A stretch of DNA of 64,000 nucleotides from Chryseobacterium sp. StRB126 (GTDB lineage: Bacteria; Bacteroidota; Bacteroidia; Flavobacteriales; Weeksellaceae), in NCBI RefSeq assembly GCF_000829375.1, contig NZ_AP014624.1:3534001-3598000 (forward strand), read 5' to 3'. Made by a program: the position numbers and the translations under genes. Under the pieces are notes generated by a model. It did not search any database. It was not told the origin of the DNA and saw nothing but the letters and a program-made list of their open reading frames with translations. Position 1 is the stretch's first letter, and every line of letters begins with the position of its first letter. Below, piece after piece: positions 1 to 7,397 of this stretch.

Positions 1-953
1 TTCGGATATTTTTTCAGAATGGCATCAATGGTATCCAAATCAGATTGAGACAGCTCAATATTAGCTGCAGCAACATTTTCTTCCAGATATTTGATACGTT
101 TGGTTCCCGGAATTGGGATAATATCATCTCCTTGATTCAAGACCCATGCTAATGCCAGCTGAGTTCCCTTTACTCCTTTGGAAGCTGCAAACTCATTGAT
201 TTCATTGGCTAATTTTGTATTGTTCTCCAGGTATTCCTGCTGATAACGGGGTAATGATTTTCTGAAATCATCATCGCCAAGATTCTGTACTTCATTAATA
301 TTAGCGAAAAGACCTCTTGCCAATGGTGAATAGGGCACCAAGGAAATCCCTAATTCTCTGATAGTTGGCAGAATCTCATTCTCAACATCTTTGGTCAAGA
401 TAGAATATTCAGACTGTAAAGCAGCTATCGGGTGAATTTTATTGGCTTTTCTGATAGATTCTGCTGAAGCTTCAGAAAGTCCTATATATTTTACTTTACC
501 CGCTTTAACCAGCTCCGCCATAGCACCCACAGTTTCTTCTATTGGGACATTTGGGTCTACCCTGTGTGCATAATACAGATCTATGGTATCTATTTTTAAC
601 CTTTGGAGGCTTAAATCTACCGCTTGTCTGATCCATTCCGGAGAGCCATCAAAATAAGTTCCCGGGGCACCACTATGACTAGCTACTCCATCTTTAAATC
701 TGAATCCGAATTTAGTAGCAATGAAAATTTTATCCCTGTTAGGTACTAAGACTTTAGAAATTAACTTTTCATTTTCTCCGTTGGCATACATATCCGCCGT
801 ATCCCAGAAGTTAACGCCTAAATCTAATGCTCTGTGCAAAGTACTGATACTTTCCTGTTCGTCTGACGGACCATAAGCGAAGCTCATTCCCATGCAGCCT
901 AATCCAATAGCAGAAAGTTGTTCACCGGTGTTTCCTAATTTTTTAAATTTCAT
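1..953 (-). CDS. Aldo/keto reductase, C-terminus cut by window edge
   Basis: The gene runs off the left edge. 317 codons are visible and the family is about 325-330 residues, so only the last few residues are missing. It is an NADPH-dependent TIM-barrel oxidoreductase expected in the cytoplasm, reducing aldehydes or ketones; the physiological substrate cannot be read from sequence. The catalytic tetrad is visible: Asp51 and Tyr56 in WDTADMY, Lys81 in IATKFG and His130 in YYAHR. The start is the ATG at 951-953. An AraC-type regulator lies 87 bases upstream on the same strand, a common arrangement in which the regulator controls the reductase. Confidence 0.93.
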   Translation of the reverse strand, partial: MKFKKLGNTGEQLSAIGLGCMGMSFAYGPSDEQESISTLHRALDLGVNFWDTADMYANGENEKLISKVLVPNRDKIFIATKFGFRFKDGVASHSGAPGTYFDGSPEWIRQAVDLSLQRLKIDTIDLYYAHRVDPNVPIEETVGAMAELVKAGKVKYIGLSEASAESIRKANKIHPIAALQSEYSILTKDVENEILPTIRELGISLVPYSPLARGLFANINEVQNLGDDDFRKSLPRYQQEYLENNTKLANEINEFAASKGVKGTQLALAWVLNQGDDIIPIPGTKRIKYLEENVAAANIELSQSDLDTIDAILKKYP

Positions 954-1040
954 AATGATTTTGGTTTTAAATTTATAGGACAAAATTAGAACATGAAACA
1001 GTCTCCCTTGGTATAGAATTCAAACTAAGAATTATAAAAA

Positions 1041-1946
1041 TCAAACAAGGTTTGTTCTTAGGGTATTGGGAGCTATTCCCGTCTGCTTTTTAAAATAATT
1101 AGTAAAATAAGCAGGTTCTTCAAAACCTAGTCCATAGGCAATTTCAGCAATATTCCAGTCTGTATGGGTTAACAGGGCATTGGCTTCCTGAATAACTCTC
1201 ATTGTAATCTGCTGGCTAGTAGTTTTTCCTGTAATTTCTTTTACGGAACGGTTTAAAGAATTAACATGAATGGAAAGGCTCTGTGCATAATCATTGGGAG
1301 TTTTTAGCTTCAAAAAAGCCTCAGGACTGTCAATAGGAAACTGTCTTTCCAGCAGCTCCATAAATAAGGATGCTACTCTTTGGGACGCGTTCTGATAAAG
1401 CTCAAACGTTTCTGCCGGATGCATTTTCATTGTTTCATGGATCATCAGGTGAAGGTAAGCTCTCAGCATATCATATTTGTGAACATAATCTGACTCAATT
1501 TCAGTCATCATCTTTGTATACAAATCTGAAAGTATTTTCTGTTGATTTTCATCCAAAAAGAAAATCGGAGTCCCACCAATTTTAAACAATGGTGAATCCT
1601 GAAGATTTCCTAAACGGCTTCCATTCTGTAAAAATGATTCTGTAAAAAGACAGAACCAGCCTCTCTGATCGTCATCATCGGCTTCCCAGGAATAAGGGAC
1701 AATAGGATTGGAAAACAACAATGCAGGACGGTCTACATAGATCCATTTATCGGCATAATGAAGCTTTCCTTTTCCTATAATCAATGAAATTTTATAATAA
1801 TCTCTCCTGCTGTATGGTGATAACAGCAAACAGTGATCCCGAGAAAACACATTAAAGTGTCCCATTTTGTTTGCGCCTAAGCATAAAGGTCCCAAACCGG
1901 GAGCATTTCGTTCATAAAAACCTTGTATTGATTCATTGGATTCCAT
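1041..1946 (-). CDS. AraC family transcriptional regulator
   Basis: A 301-residue DNA-binding regulator. The first 180 or so residues form a cupin-like sensing half (SRRDYYKISLIIGKGKL region). The last 100 carry the double helix-turn-helix of AraC/XylS proteins, ending in the typical second-helix signature IAYGLGFEEPAYFTNYFKKQ followed by a Pro-rich turn. It sits upstream of, and codirectional with, the aldo/keto reductase ending at the window edge, so that gene is the likely target. The effector is unknown. Confidence 0.9.
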   Translation of the reverse strand: MESNESIQGFYERNAPGLGPLCLGANKMGHFNVFSRDHCLLLSPYSRRDYYKISLIIGKGKLHYADKWIYVDRPALLFSNPIVPYSWEADDDDQRGWFCLFTESFLQNGSRLGNLQDSPLFKIGGTPIFFLDENQQKILSDLYTKMMTEIESDYVHKYDMLRAYLHLMIHETMKMHPAETFELYQNASQRVASLFMELLERQFPIDSPEAFLKLKTPNDYAQSLSIHVNSLNRSVKEITGKTTSQQITMRVIQEANALLTHTDWNIAEIAYGLGFEEPAYFTNYFKKQTGIAPNTLRTNLV

Positions 1947-2013
1947 ATCTCAAAGTTATAAAATTCAAACAAATTAAGAAGTATGATTATTTAAATTGGT
2001 GATAGATTAATAG

Positions 2014-2041
2014 GTAGGAAGCAGGAAGATGGAGGACGGAA
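2014..2041 (+). repeat. Degenerate 7-bp array, consensus GNNGGAA, four units
   Basis: Four consecutive 7-base units fit GNNGGAA with one exception (for example GCAGGAA and GACGGAA). The purine-rich strand is the top strand. With the opposite-facing array at 2261-2325 it brackets a GGCTAAAGCC palindrome element. The same unit recurs at 11397-11425. Confidence 0.55.
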
Positions 2042-2148
2042 GTGCTGTTGTTCCGTTAATATTTATTGGTATTTTATATGAATTATTTACATGAATAAAC
2101 ATTGTTGAAACTCAATGTGGGATAACAAATGAACCGTAGAATTTTAAG

Positions 2149-2220
2149 TTTTGGCTAAAGCCGGATAAAGATTGTTTATTTTTTGAACGGGCTAAAGCCC
2201 ATTTCTATTGATGTTGATAT
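2149..2220 (+). repeat. GGCTAAAGCC dispersed palindromic element, copy 1
   Basis: About 72 bases containing TTTTGGCTAAAGCC, then GGGCTAAAGCCC, ending in TATTGATGTTGATAT. The same order and spacing of landmarks is found at 3151-3221 and 37001-37073. Each half is a short palindrome. No coding potential is seen. It lies in the 446-base gap between the AraC gene and the exported protein gene. Confidence 0.75.
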
Positions 2221-2260
2221 TCGCATGCATAGTAAACCATAGATGTTTAACGAAAAGAAC

Positions 2261-2325
2261 TTTTTACTTTTTACTTTTTACTTTTTACTTTTTACTTTTT
2301 ACTTTTTACTTTTTACTTTTTACTT
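2261..2325 (+). repeat. Perfect 7-bp tandem array TTTTTAC, about 9.3 copies
   Basis: Sixty-five bases of exact TTTTTAC repeats. The purine-rich unit GTAAAAA reads on the bottom strand, opposite to the array at 2014-2041. It lies 68 bases past the stop codon of the exported protein gene. Confidence 0.95.
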
Positions 2326-2392
2326 ATAATAAAAATGACCGACACGAATGCCAGCCATTTCAATAGTGAATATATATAAAAATTGATAATGG

Positions 2393-2845
2393 TTAATCCC
2401 AGTCACCATGATGTCCATGATTGTGTTTATCTTGTTTTTTGTAATATTTGGATCTTTCTTTATAGTACTTTTCCTGCTCTTTACGGTATTTTTTATAATC
2501 ATTTTTTCTTCCGTATACAATAACAGGATTTTCTCCTCTATAATATTTCTTTTTAAAAACGATATATTTTTCCCTACCAAGAATTCTCTCCAATTCTGAA
2601 TATCGGTCTCCTCTCCATCTTCCCGGCTCTACCACATAGACTCTATTCCATGAATCATAATTGCGATATCTGTCATTTAAAGCATAAACCTGATTGGCCT
2701 GTGTTGTGGAAAGCAACAGATCCGCAACCACGGTTTGCCAGTTGATATCTGAAATACTTCTTCTATAATCATTATAATAATCCGATTGGGCATAGCTCAA
2801 ACTGAACGTCCCAACCAAAAATGCGGCTAACAATAACTTTTTCAT
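2393..2845 (-). CDS. Small exported protein, Tyr/Lys-rich tail
   Basis: A 150-residue protein with a clear Sec signal peptide ending ...LSYAQ (about residues 1-19), so it is exported to the periplasm or surface. The middle (DINWQTVVADLLLSTTQANQ to about residue 105) looks folded. The last 40 residues are an alternating Lys/Tyr/Glu-rich tail ending in histidines (HNHGHHGDWD) that could bind metal or be disordered. I do not recognise a named family. It is monocistronic, with no terminator hairpin that I can see, only the heptamer array beyond its stop. Confidence 0.75.
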   Translation of the reverse strand: MKKLLLAAFLVGTFSLSYAQSDYYNDYRRSISDINWQTVVADLLLSTTQANQVYALNDRYRNYDSWNRVYVVEPGRWRGDRYSELERILGREKYIVFKKKYYRGENPVIVYGRKNDYKKYRKEQEKYYKERSKYYKKQDKHNHGHHGDWD

Positions 2846-3038
2846 TTCATTCCTCTTTTAAATTAAACATCTAGACATAGTCAATTAAAGTGCCAATTAT
2901 TGATCGTAATTCCCAATATTTGTTAACAAAAAACATAAATAACTGATTATCTTTTAAATAATTTACAAATATCAATAGTTTTTGTGATTTTTAATTAGCA
3001 GTAAACGATGCTTTTATAGTTCTATTTATTATTAAACA

Positions 3039-3087
3039 GAGAGGTGAGGTACAGGGTTCGCAGTTGGTAGTTTATAGTTTACGAATG
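3039..3087 (+). repeat. Degenerate 7-bp array
   Basis: Seven-base periodicity is visible but eroded. The clearest run is GTAGTTT then ATAGTTT, preceded by GCAGTTG. It stands to the left of the second GGCTAAAGCC element and opposite the perfect array at 3261-3353, the same layout as in copy 1. Confidence 0.4.
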
Positions 3088-3150
3088 CCGGATTAATATT
3101 ATTCCAACCTTCAAACAATATTAATCATGAATGAGATGGGAGATTTTAGG

Positions 3151-3221
3151 TGTTGGCTAAAGCCAATAGAATGTGATTAATTCATTTGGCCGGGCTAAAT
3201 CCCTCTTGTTGATGTTAATAT
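3151..3221 (+). repeat. GGCTAAAGCC dispersed palindromic element, copy 2
   Basis: Contains TTGGCTAAAGCC (3153-3164), GGGCTAAATCCC (3192-3203) and TTGTTGATGTTAATAT at the end. Similarity to copy 1 continues rightward through a TGTTTAACG motif until the tandem arrays begin in both copies. It occupies the 639-base gap 2846-3484, which otherwise holds only AT-rich DNA and the arrays. Confidence 0.75.
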
Positions 3222-3260
3222 CCGAACGAATAATAGATAGTAGTTGTTTAACGGCAAGAT

Positions 3261-3353
3261 CTTTTATCTTTTATCTTTTATCTTTTATCTTTTATCTTTT
3301 ATCTTTTATCTTTTATCTTTTATCTTTTATCTTTTATCTTTTATCTTTTATCT
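3261..3353 (+). repeat. Perfect 7-bp tandem array CTTTTAT, about 13.3 copies
   Basis: Ninety-three bases of exact repeats; the purine-rich unit GATAAAA reads on the bottom strand. Long enough to translate as a heptapeptide repeat in the top frames, which is an artefact of the period and not a gene. Confidence 0.95.
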
Positions 3354-3406
3354 AATCTTCTTATAAAATTCGTTAAGATTCTCAAAAACTATTATTTCAT
3401 GTTAAA

Positions 3407-3414
3407 TAATTTTG
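3407..3414 (+). promoter_or_regulatory. Possible -7 box for the GNAT gene
   Basis: TAATTTTG matches the Bacteroidota TAnnTTTG box, 70 bases before the GNAT start. No TTG -33 box stands at the expected distance, so support is limited. Confidence 0.3.
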
Positions 3415-3484
3415 TAATTTTAAGGAAGAGAATGCTTTCTGGGGTTCTCAATATTATTTTTTTATCAACCAAATCTCAGTAATT

Positions 3485-3772
3485 ATGGAAAATATAAAAT
3501 TTATGGTATCTCCATATCAGGATGAACTGCAGTTGTTTATTGATGAGAAAAAAGCTGGGTATATGTCCATAGAAGTTGACGGAAGACTTCTTATTGTATA
3601 TTATACTAAGCTTGATGAAGAACGCGAGGGTAAAGGCTATGCCAAGTTACTGCTGGATGAGTTGGTTCGCTATGCAGAAGAAAAAGATTTGCTTGTAGAC
3701 CCGGAATGTGATTTTGTACGTCAGCAATTTGAAAATCATCCTGTAAGATATAAAGATATTTGGCATGCTTAA
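3485..3772 (+). CDS. GNAT family N-acetyltransferase, short NATD1-like type
   Basis: A 95-residue cytoplasmic protein of the short GCN5-related acetyltransferase type (YjdJ/NATD1-like). The acetyl-CoA-binding loop is EREGKGYAKLLLDELV (about residues 45-62), and the family ending with Phe-x-x-His-Pro-x-x-x-x (FENHPVRYKDIW) is present. The acceptor substrate is unknown. Its stop codon is directly followed by the stop of the convergent MBL hydrolase, with no base between them. Confidence 0.88.
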   Translation: MENIKFMVSPYQDELQLFIDEKKAGYMSIEVDGRLLIVYYTKLDEEREGKGYAKLLLDELVRYAEEKDLLVDPECDFVRQQFENHPVRYKDIWHA

Positions 3773-4870
3773 TCAGCTTTCCCACCAGACTGTAAAATGC
3801 TGATCTTTACGATTCAGATCCACAACCTCTCCGATCTTCGGAGTCAGGATGTCTAAGCTTTTTTCTTTACCTAAACTGGTTATTTTTTGCAAAGGCTCAT
3901 TCCATGGATGAAGTGCCAGTGCAAATTTAGCAGCGTGTACCGGAATAATATGTCTGGCATCTATATCAATAGCCGCCTGAATAGTATCTTCGGGTAAAGT
4001 ATGGATATATCTCCACGCTTCACCATATTGTCCATTTTCAAGGATTGCAAAATCAAAAGGACCGTATTTCTCCCCTATCATTTTAAAGTGAGAATCATAC
4101 CCGCTGTCACCACCAAGAAAAATTTTCTTTGTAGGAGTTTCCAGTACATAGGAAGTCCAAAGCGTATCGTTCTGTTTTAGTCTTCTGCCGGAAAAATGTC
4201 TGGCTGGTGTAAAGGCTAACTTTATATTATTTTTCAATTCAACTTCCGCTCCCCATTCTTCTTCAATGAGTTGTTCCTCCACATATCCCCATCGTTCCAG
4301 ATGTGCTCCTGCTCCTAATGGAACAATAGCCATCTTTGTACGATCTTTAATTGATCTAACCGTAGGATAATCCAGATGGTCAAAATGATCATGGGTAATC
4401 ACAAGATAATCGAGGTTCGGAATATCTTCAGGTTTAAAGATATCAGATCCTTTGAAAGCTTTGTTAAAGTATTTAAAAGGCGAGCCATATAGGCTTAATA
4501 CAGGATCAATTAAAAATGAAACGCCATCTGTCTGTACATAATAAGATGAGTGTCCCAACCAGATAAAAACATCCGTATTTTTATCCAGACTTTTCAAATC
4601 CGTATGAATAGAAGGGATTTTCTTTAAAGGTTTTAACAGCGGATGTTTTTTACCTAAAAAGAAATCATAAATAACCTTGGTCATCTTGTGTCCTTCAGCA
4701 AGAGATGGTGTATGGCTGATATTCTGAAATTGTTTGTCTCTATAAAGTTTTGACTGCCGGATACGATCCAATCGTTTTCCTTTGGGTACGGCTCCGAATG
4801 CGGCTCCATTTATCATTATAAAATAGGTTGCTGCCAATAAAATCGCAACCGTAAGAATCCAATACATCAT
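3773..4870 (-). CDS. MBL-fold metallohydrolase with N-terminal membrane anchor (NAPE-PLD/UlaG-like)
   Basis: A metallo-beta-lactamase-fold hydrolase. The zinc motif HxHxDH is visible as THDHFDH, followed by the later metal ligands in HFSGR, GGDSGYD and PVHAAKF. A hydrophobic helix (WILTVAILLAATYFIMI) at the N-terminus should anchor it in the membrane. The overall layout, including WLGHSSY and IDPVLS, is that of NAPE-PLD/UlaG-type phosphodiesterases; the substrate is unknown. The frame is open to an ATG at 4960, but I prefer the ATG at 4868-4870 because a perfect TAnnTTTG box lies at 4888-4895 inside the longer version and the extra 30 residues look non-native. Confidence 0.85.
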   Translation of the reverse strand: MMYWILTVAILLAATYFIMINGAAFGAVPKGKRLDRIRQSKLYRDKQFQNISHTPSLAEGHKMTKVIYDFFLGKKHPLLKPLKKIPSIHTDLKSLDKNTDVFIWLGHSSYYVQTDGVSFLIDPVLSLYGSPFKYFNKAFKGSDIFKPEDIPNLDYLVITHDHFDHLDYPTVRSIKDRTKMAIVPLGAGAHLERWGYVEEQLIEEEWGAEVELKNNIKLAFTPARHFSGRRLKQNDTLWTSYVLETPTKKIFLGGDSGYDSHFKMIGEKYGPFDFAILENGQYGEAWRYIHTLPEDTIQAAIDIDARHIIPVHAAKFALALHPWNEPLQKITSLGKEKSLDILTPKIGEVVDLNRKDQHFTVWWES

Positions 4871-4887
4871 TTGCAAAAAATAAACAT

Positions 4888-4895
4888 CAAAGGTA
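4888..4895 (-). promoter_or_regulatory. -7 promoter box for the MBL hydrolase
   Basis: TACCTTTG on the bottom strand matches TAnnTTTG, 17 bases ahead of the ATG at 4870. It supports the internal start. No clear TTG box stands upstream. Confidence 0.4.
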
Positions 4896-5045
4896 CCGAG
4901 TTTTGCTCTTATATAAAAATAAGATGCATTTGAGCCCATTTTTTTAACTAAATTTATCATGTGTTTCAGAAAATTTATTATTCATTTAAGTGATGATTAA
5001 TTTTAATCTTTCTATTTTAGCGGCTTAAAAAAACTCAAAGATCTA

Positions 5046-6581
5046 TTGAAAAAATACTCGGTAATATTTACTCTGGCCATGCTTTCCTCATGTGCATCTA
5101 CTAAGAGGCACAATGAACAGCGGGCTTCATGTATTCCCCCGGAACAGCTTAAAGAAGATGTGGATTTTGCCTACTCAAAACTTCAGCAGATGCATCCACA
5201 ACTGTATTGGTATATTCCCAAGCAGGAATTGGAACATAAGTTCGACAGTCTTAAGCAAACTATTAATGAGCCGCTTACCCCACTTCAGTTTTATTTTAAA
5301 CTTCAACCTGTGATTGCAGGGATACGGGAAGGACATCTTTCATTAAGAGTTCCCAGAAAAAAATTCACCAAAAAGGAAATTAAAAACTTAGAACAAAAAA
5401 AAGGACTGTTCGGCAGATTCGGATATTATATTTCTGGTGACCAGATGTATATTACAGAAAACAAAGATTCTATTGAAAATATTCAACCGGGAACTGAAAT
5501 TCTGTCTATAGACAATGTTCCGGTTTCAGAATATATCAAAAAATACAGAAACCTTATCAGCAGTGATGGGTATAATACCACTTTCCAGCCTTATTTTTTA
5601 AAGGATTTATTCTTTAATTATTATACTGCAGAAAACGGACTTGCCGACAGAGCAACAATGGAAACTCTTTATAAAGGTGAAAAACATACTTATACTTTAA
5701 GCAGAGAATCAAAATCTGATACAGATCTTAAAAAGGATAAGGAAATGAATAAACGGACTCAGGAAAAAAAGCTGAATGATTATGTTTCAGCCAGCAATTC
5801 TTATAACCGGAGCTTTAAATTTCTGGATAAAGACAGCACCATTGCTTATATAAAAGTGAAAAGCTTTTCCCGAGAATATTCTGATGAGTTTTATAAAAAA
5901 ACATTTGCGAAGATTAAAAACTCAAAAGCAGGTTACCTCATCATAGATGTCCGTAATAATTATGGTGGTTCACTTTATGAGATCAATAATCTGTATTCTT
6001 ATCTTACGGATAAGCCTTTTACCTTAATAAAACCTTCTCAGGTTACCTCAAGGGATATCCCGTTAAGGACCAATTATTTTAGAAAAAGTACTCCGCTAGA
6101 CTATGCTATTAAAAGCATCTCCTATCCAAGTTACTTTTTTGCCCAGGCTTTCAGTACTTATAAAAAAGATGGAAAGGTTTTCTACAAAATGAAAGCTGAC
6201 AAACCTACAAAACCCAATAAAGGAGCTTTTCACGGTAAAATTTTTGTTCTGATTAACGGGGGAAGCTTTTCTGCCTCTTCTATTATTACGGCAAAGCTTA
6301 AAAATGATAAAAGAGCCACTCTTGTGGGTGAAGAAACCGGAGGCGCCAATGACGGAACCGTTGCCGGCTTTTATTCTTATCAGAAACTTCCGAATTCTGA
6401 GATCAGATTTCCAATCGGTCTACTTCTGGTACAGCCAAATATTGATTTTTCAGATACTAAAAAAGGAGTTATTCCTGATGTAGAAATCAAAGAAAGTATG
6501 CAGGATATTATTGATAAAAAAGATCCCCAGCTAGATTGGATCAGGAATGAAATTGGAAAGGAAAAAACAGGTAAGAATTAA
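5046..6581 (+). CDS. S41 family peptidase lipoprotein, TTG start
   Basis: A 511-residue serine protease-like protein of the C-terminal processing peptidase family (S41). A lipoprotein signal (MKKYSVIFTLAMLSSC, cysteine at residue 16) means it is membrane-anchored outside the inner membrane. The signal peptide is only complete if translation starts at the TTG at 5046; the next ATG would remove its charged start. A PDZ-like region (about 110-180, PGTEILSIDNVPVSEY) precedes the catalytic half (from about 260, IDVRNNYGGSLYE), with the nucleophile expected in INGGSFSASSIITAKL. The peptide substrate is unknown. It is divergent from the MBL hydrolase. Confidence 0.9.
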   Translation: MKKYSVIFTLAMLSSCASTKRHNEQRASCIPPEQLKEDVDFAYSKLQQMHPQLYWYIPKQELEHKFDSLKQTINEPLTPLQFYFKLQPVIAGIREGHLSLRVPRKKFTKKEIKNLEQKKGLFGRFGYYISGDQMYITENKDSIENIQPGTEILSIDNVPVSEYIKKYRNLISSDGYNTTFQPYFLKDLFFNYYTAENGLADRATMETLYKGEKHTYTLSRESKSDTDLKKDKEMNKRTQEKKLNDYVSASNSYNRSFKFLDKDSTIAYIKVKSFSREYSDEFYKKTFAKIKNSKAGYLIIDVRNNYGGSLYEINNLYSYLTDKPFTLIKPSQVTSRDIPLRTNYFRKSTPLDYAIKSISYPSYFFAQAFSTYKKDGKVFYKMKADKPTKPNKGAFHGKIFVLINGGSFSASSIITAKLKNDKRATLVGEETGGANDGTVAGFYSYQKLPNSEIRFPIGLLLVQPNIDFSDTKKGVIPDVEIKESMQDIIDKKDPQLDWIRNEIGKEKTGKN

Positions 6582-6650
6582 TTTTAAGAAGGAAGAAATT
6601 TATAAGTTGAAAAACGTATTCTTTATTTAAATCACTTAATACATATAGAT

Positions 6651-6683
6651 AGGTTTCGGCGGGCTTTCAGCCCGCCGAAACCT
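6651..6683. other. GC-rich perfect hairpin, 15-bp stem and 3-base loop
   Basis: AGGTTTCGGCGGGCT, loop TTC, then its exact complement. It lies 70 bases past the S41 peptidase stop, and a T-rich stretch follows on the top strand, so it could terminate that gene. Its GC content is far above the surroundings, which also fits a REP-like dispersed palindrome. Apart from this and the next hairpin, the 335-base gap 6582-6916 is featureless AT-rich DNA. Confidence 0.7.
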
Positions 6684-6863
6684 TTAACTTTACTTTTTTA
6701 AAATAATAAAACAAACAGATAAATATTGCCAGACCTCTCATCGTTCTTTTTAGTTTCTACTATTTTTAGATTAGTATTTTATTCAAAATAATTGTATGTA
6801 TTTCTAATTGTAATAATTACTTGTACAGTTAGTAGAGGAAAACAAAAATTTTACATAAAAATA

Positions 6864-6894
6864 ATACCCTGATATTTTTTCCATATCAGGGTAT
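6864..6894 (-). terminator. Rho-independent terminator
   Basis: Perfect 12-bp inverted repeat ATACCCTGATAT with a 7-base loop. On the bottom strand it is followed by a T-rich tract, 22 bases after the stop of the 119-residue protein gene. Confidence 0.8.
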
Positions 6895-6916
6895 CTGTAT
6901 CACTATTTAGTGTATT

Positions 6917-7276
6917 TTATTTAAAATCTAAAAACTCATCTTTTTCAAGATAGTGATTAAGGGCAGTGATAAGCTGAGAAAAAGTAATATCAGCATACTG
7001 CCGGAAAGCAAGGTCCACCACGTCTTGAATATTTTCATCAGAACACATATAGTTAAGCTTATTATGGTATACAAAATCCGGTAAGATTTCGTTATCATTC
7101 TCTCCTATATCTAAGTGGTCTCCGATGAAAACTTTCATTTCAGGTTCAAATTCATCTTTTGAAGAATAGACTGCGTAATTGTACTCCGGGTCATAAGATT
7201 CCTTTCTGTCTTGTTTATTCTTTACAAGTTCTAAGAATTCTTCTATAAAATACATCTGATTTTTAATCTCGTTCAT
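6917..7276 (-). CDS. Acidic small protein of unknown function
   Basis: A 119-residue cytoplasmic protein, strongly acidic, with no signal peptide or membrane segment. The central block VFIGDHLDIGENDNEILPDF and the following helix (NIQDVVDLAFRQY) look like a small mixed alpha/beta fold. It faintly recalls DUF7716-type or immunity-like small proteins, but I cannot assign it. It is monocistronic with its own terminator. Confidence 0.7.
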   Translation of the reverse strand: MNEIKNQMYFIEEFLELVKNKQDRKESYDPEYNYAVYSSKDEFEPEMKVFIGDHLDIGENDNEILPDFVYHNKLNYMCSDENIQDVVDLAFRQYADITFSQLITALNHYLEKDEFLDFK

Positions 7277-7397
7277 CTGATATTCTTTTAACAGCTCAAT
7301 TTTTTAAAGATAGAAAATTTTATAGAAGACAAACAGTTTCTAGTTCAGTTTATTTAAAAATTTTTGTAAAGATCTTAAATACAGCAAGGGATTCTAA

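Noticed and set aside
2408..2599. Hydrophobic top-strand frame antisense to the exported protein
   Set aside because: Caused by the Lys/Tyr-rich codons of the real gene on the other strand.
2261..3353. Tandem repeats considered as a CRISPR array
   Set aside because: The unit is 7 bp with no spacers and no cas genes in the window.
3173..3355. Open frame of 60 codons with a heptapeptide repeat
   Set aside because: It is the translation of the CTTTTAT array; any 7-bp repeat lacking stops gives such a frame. No start context and no homology.
4871..4960. Longer start for the MBL hydrolase at 4960
   Set aside because: The extra 30 codons contain a perfect -7 box and precede the natural membrane helix; the ATG at 4870 is better.
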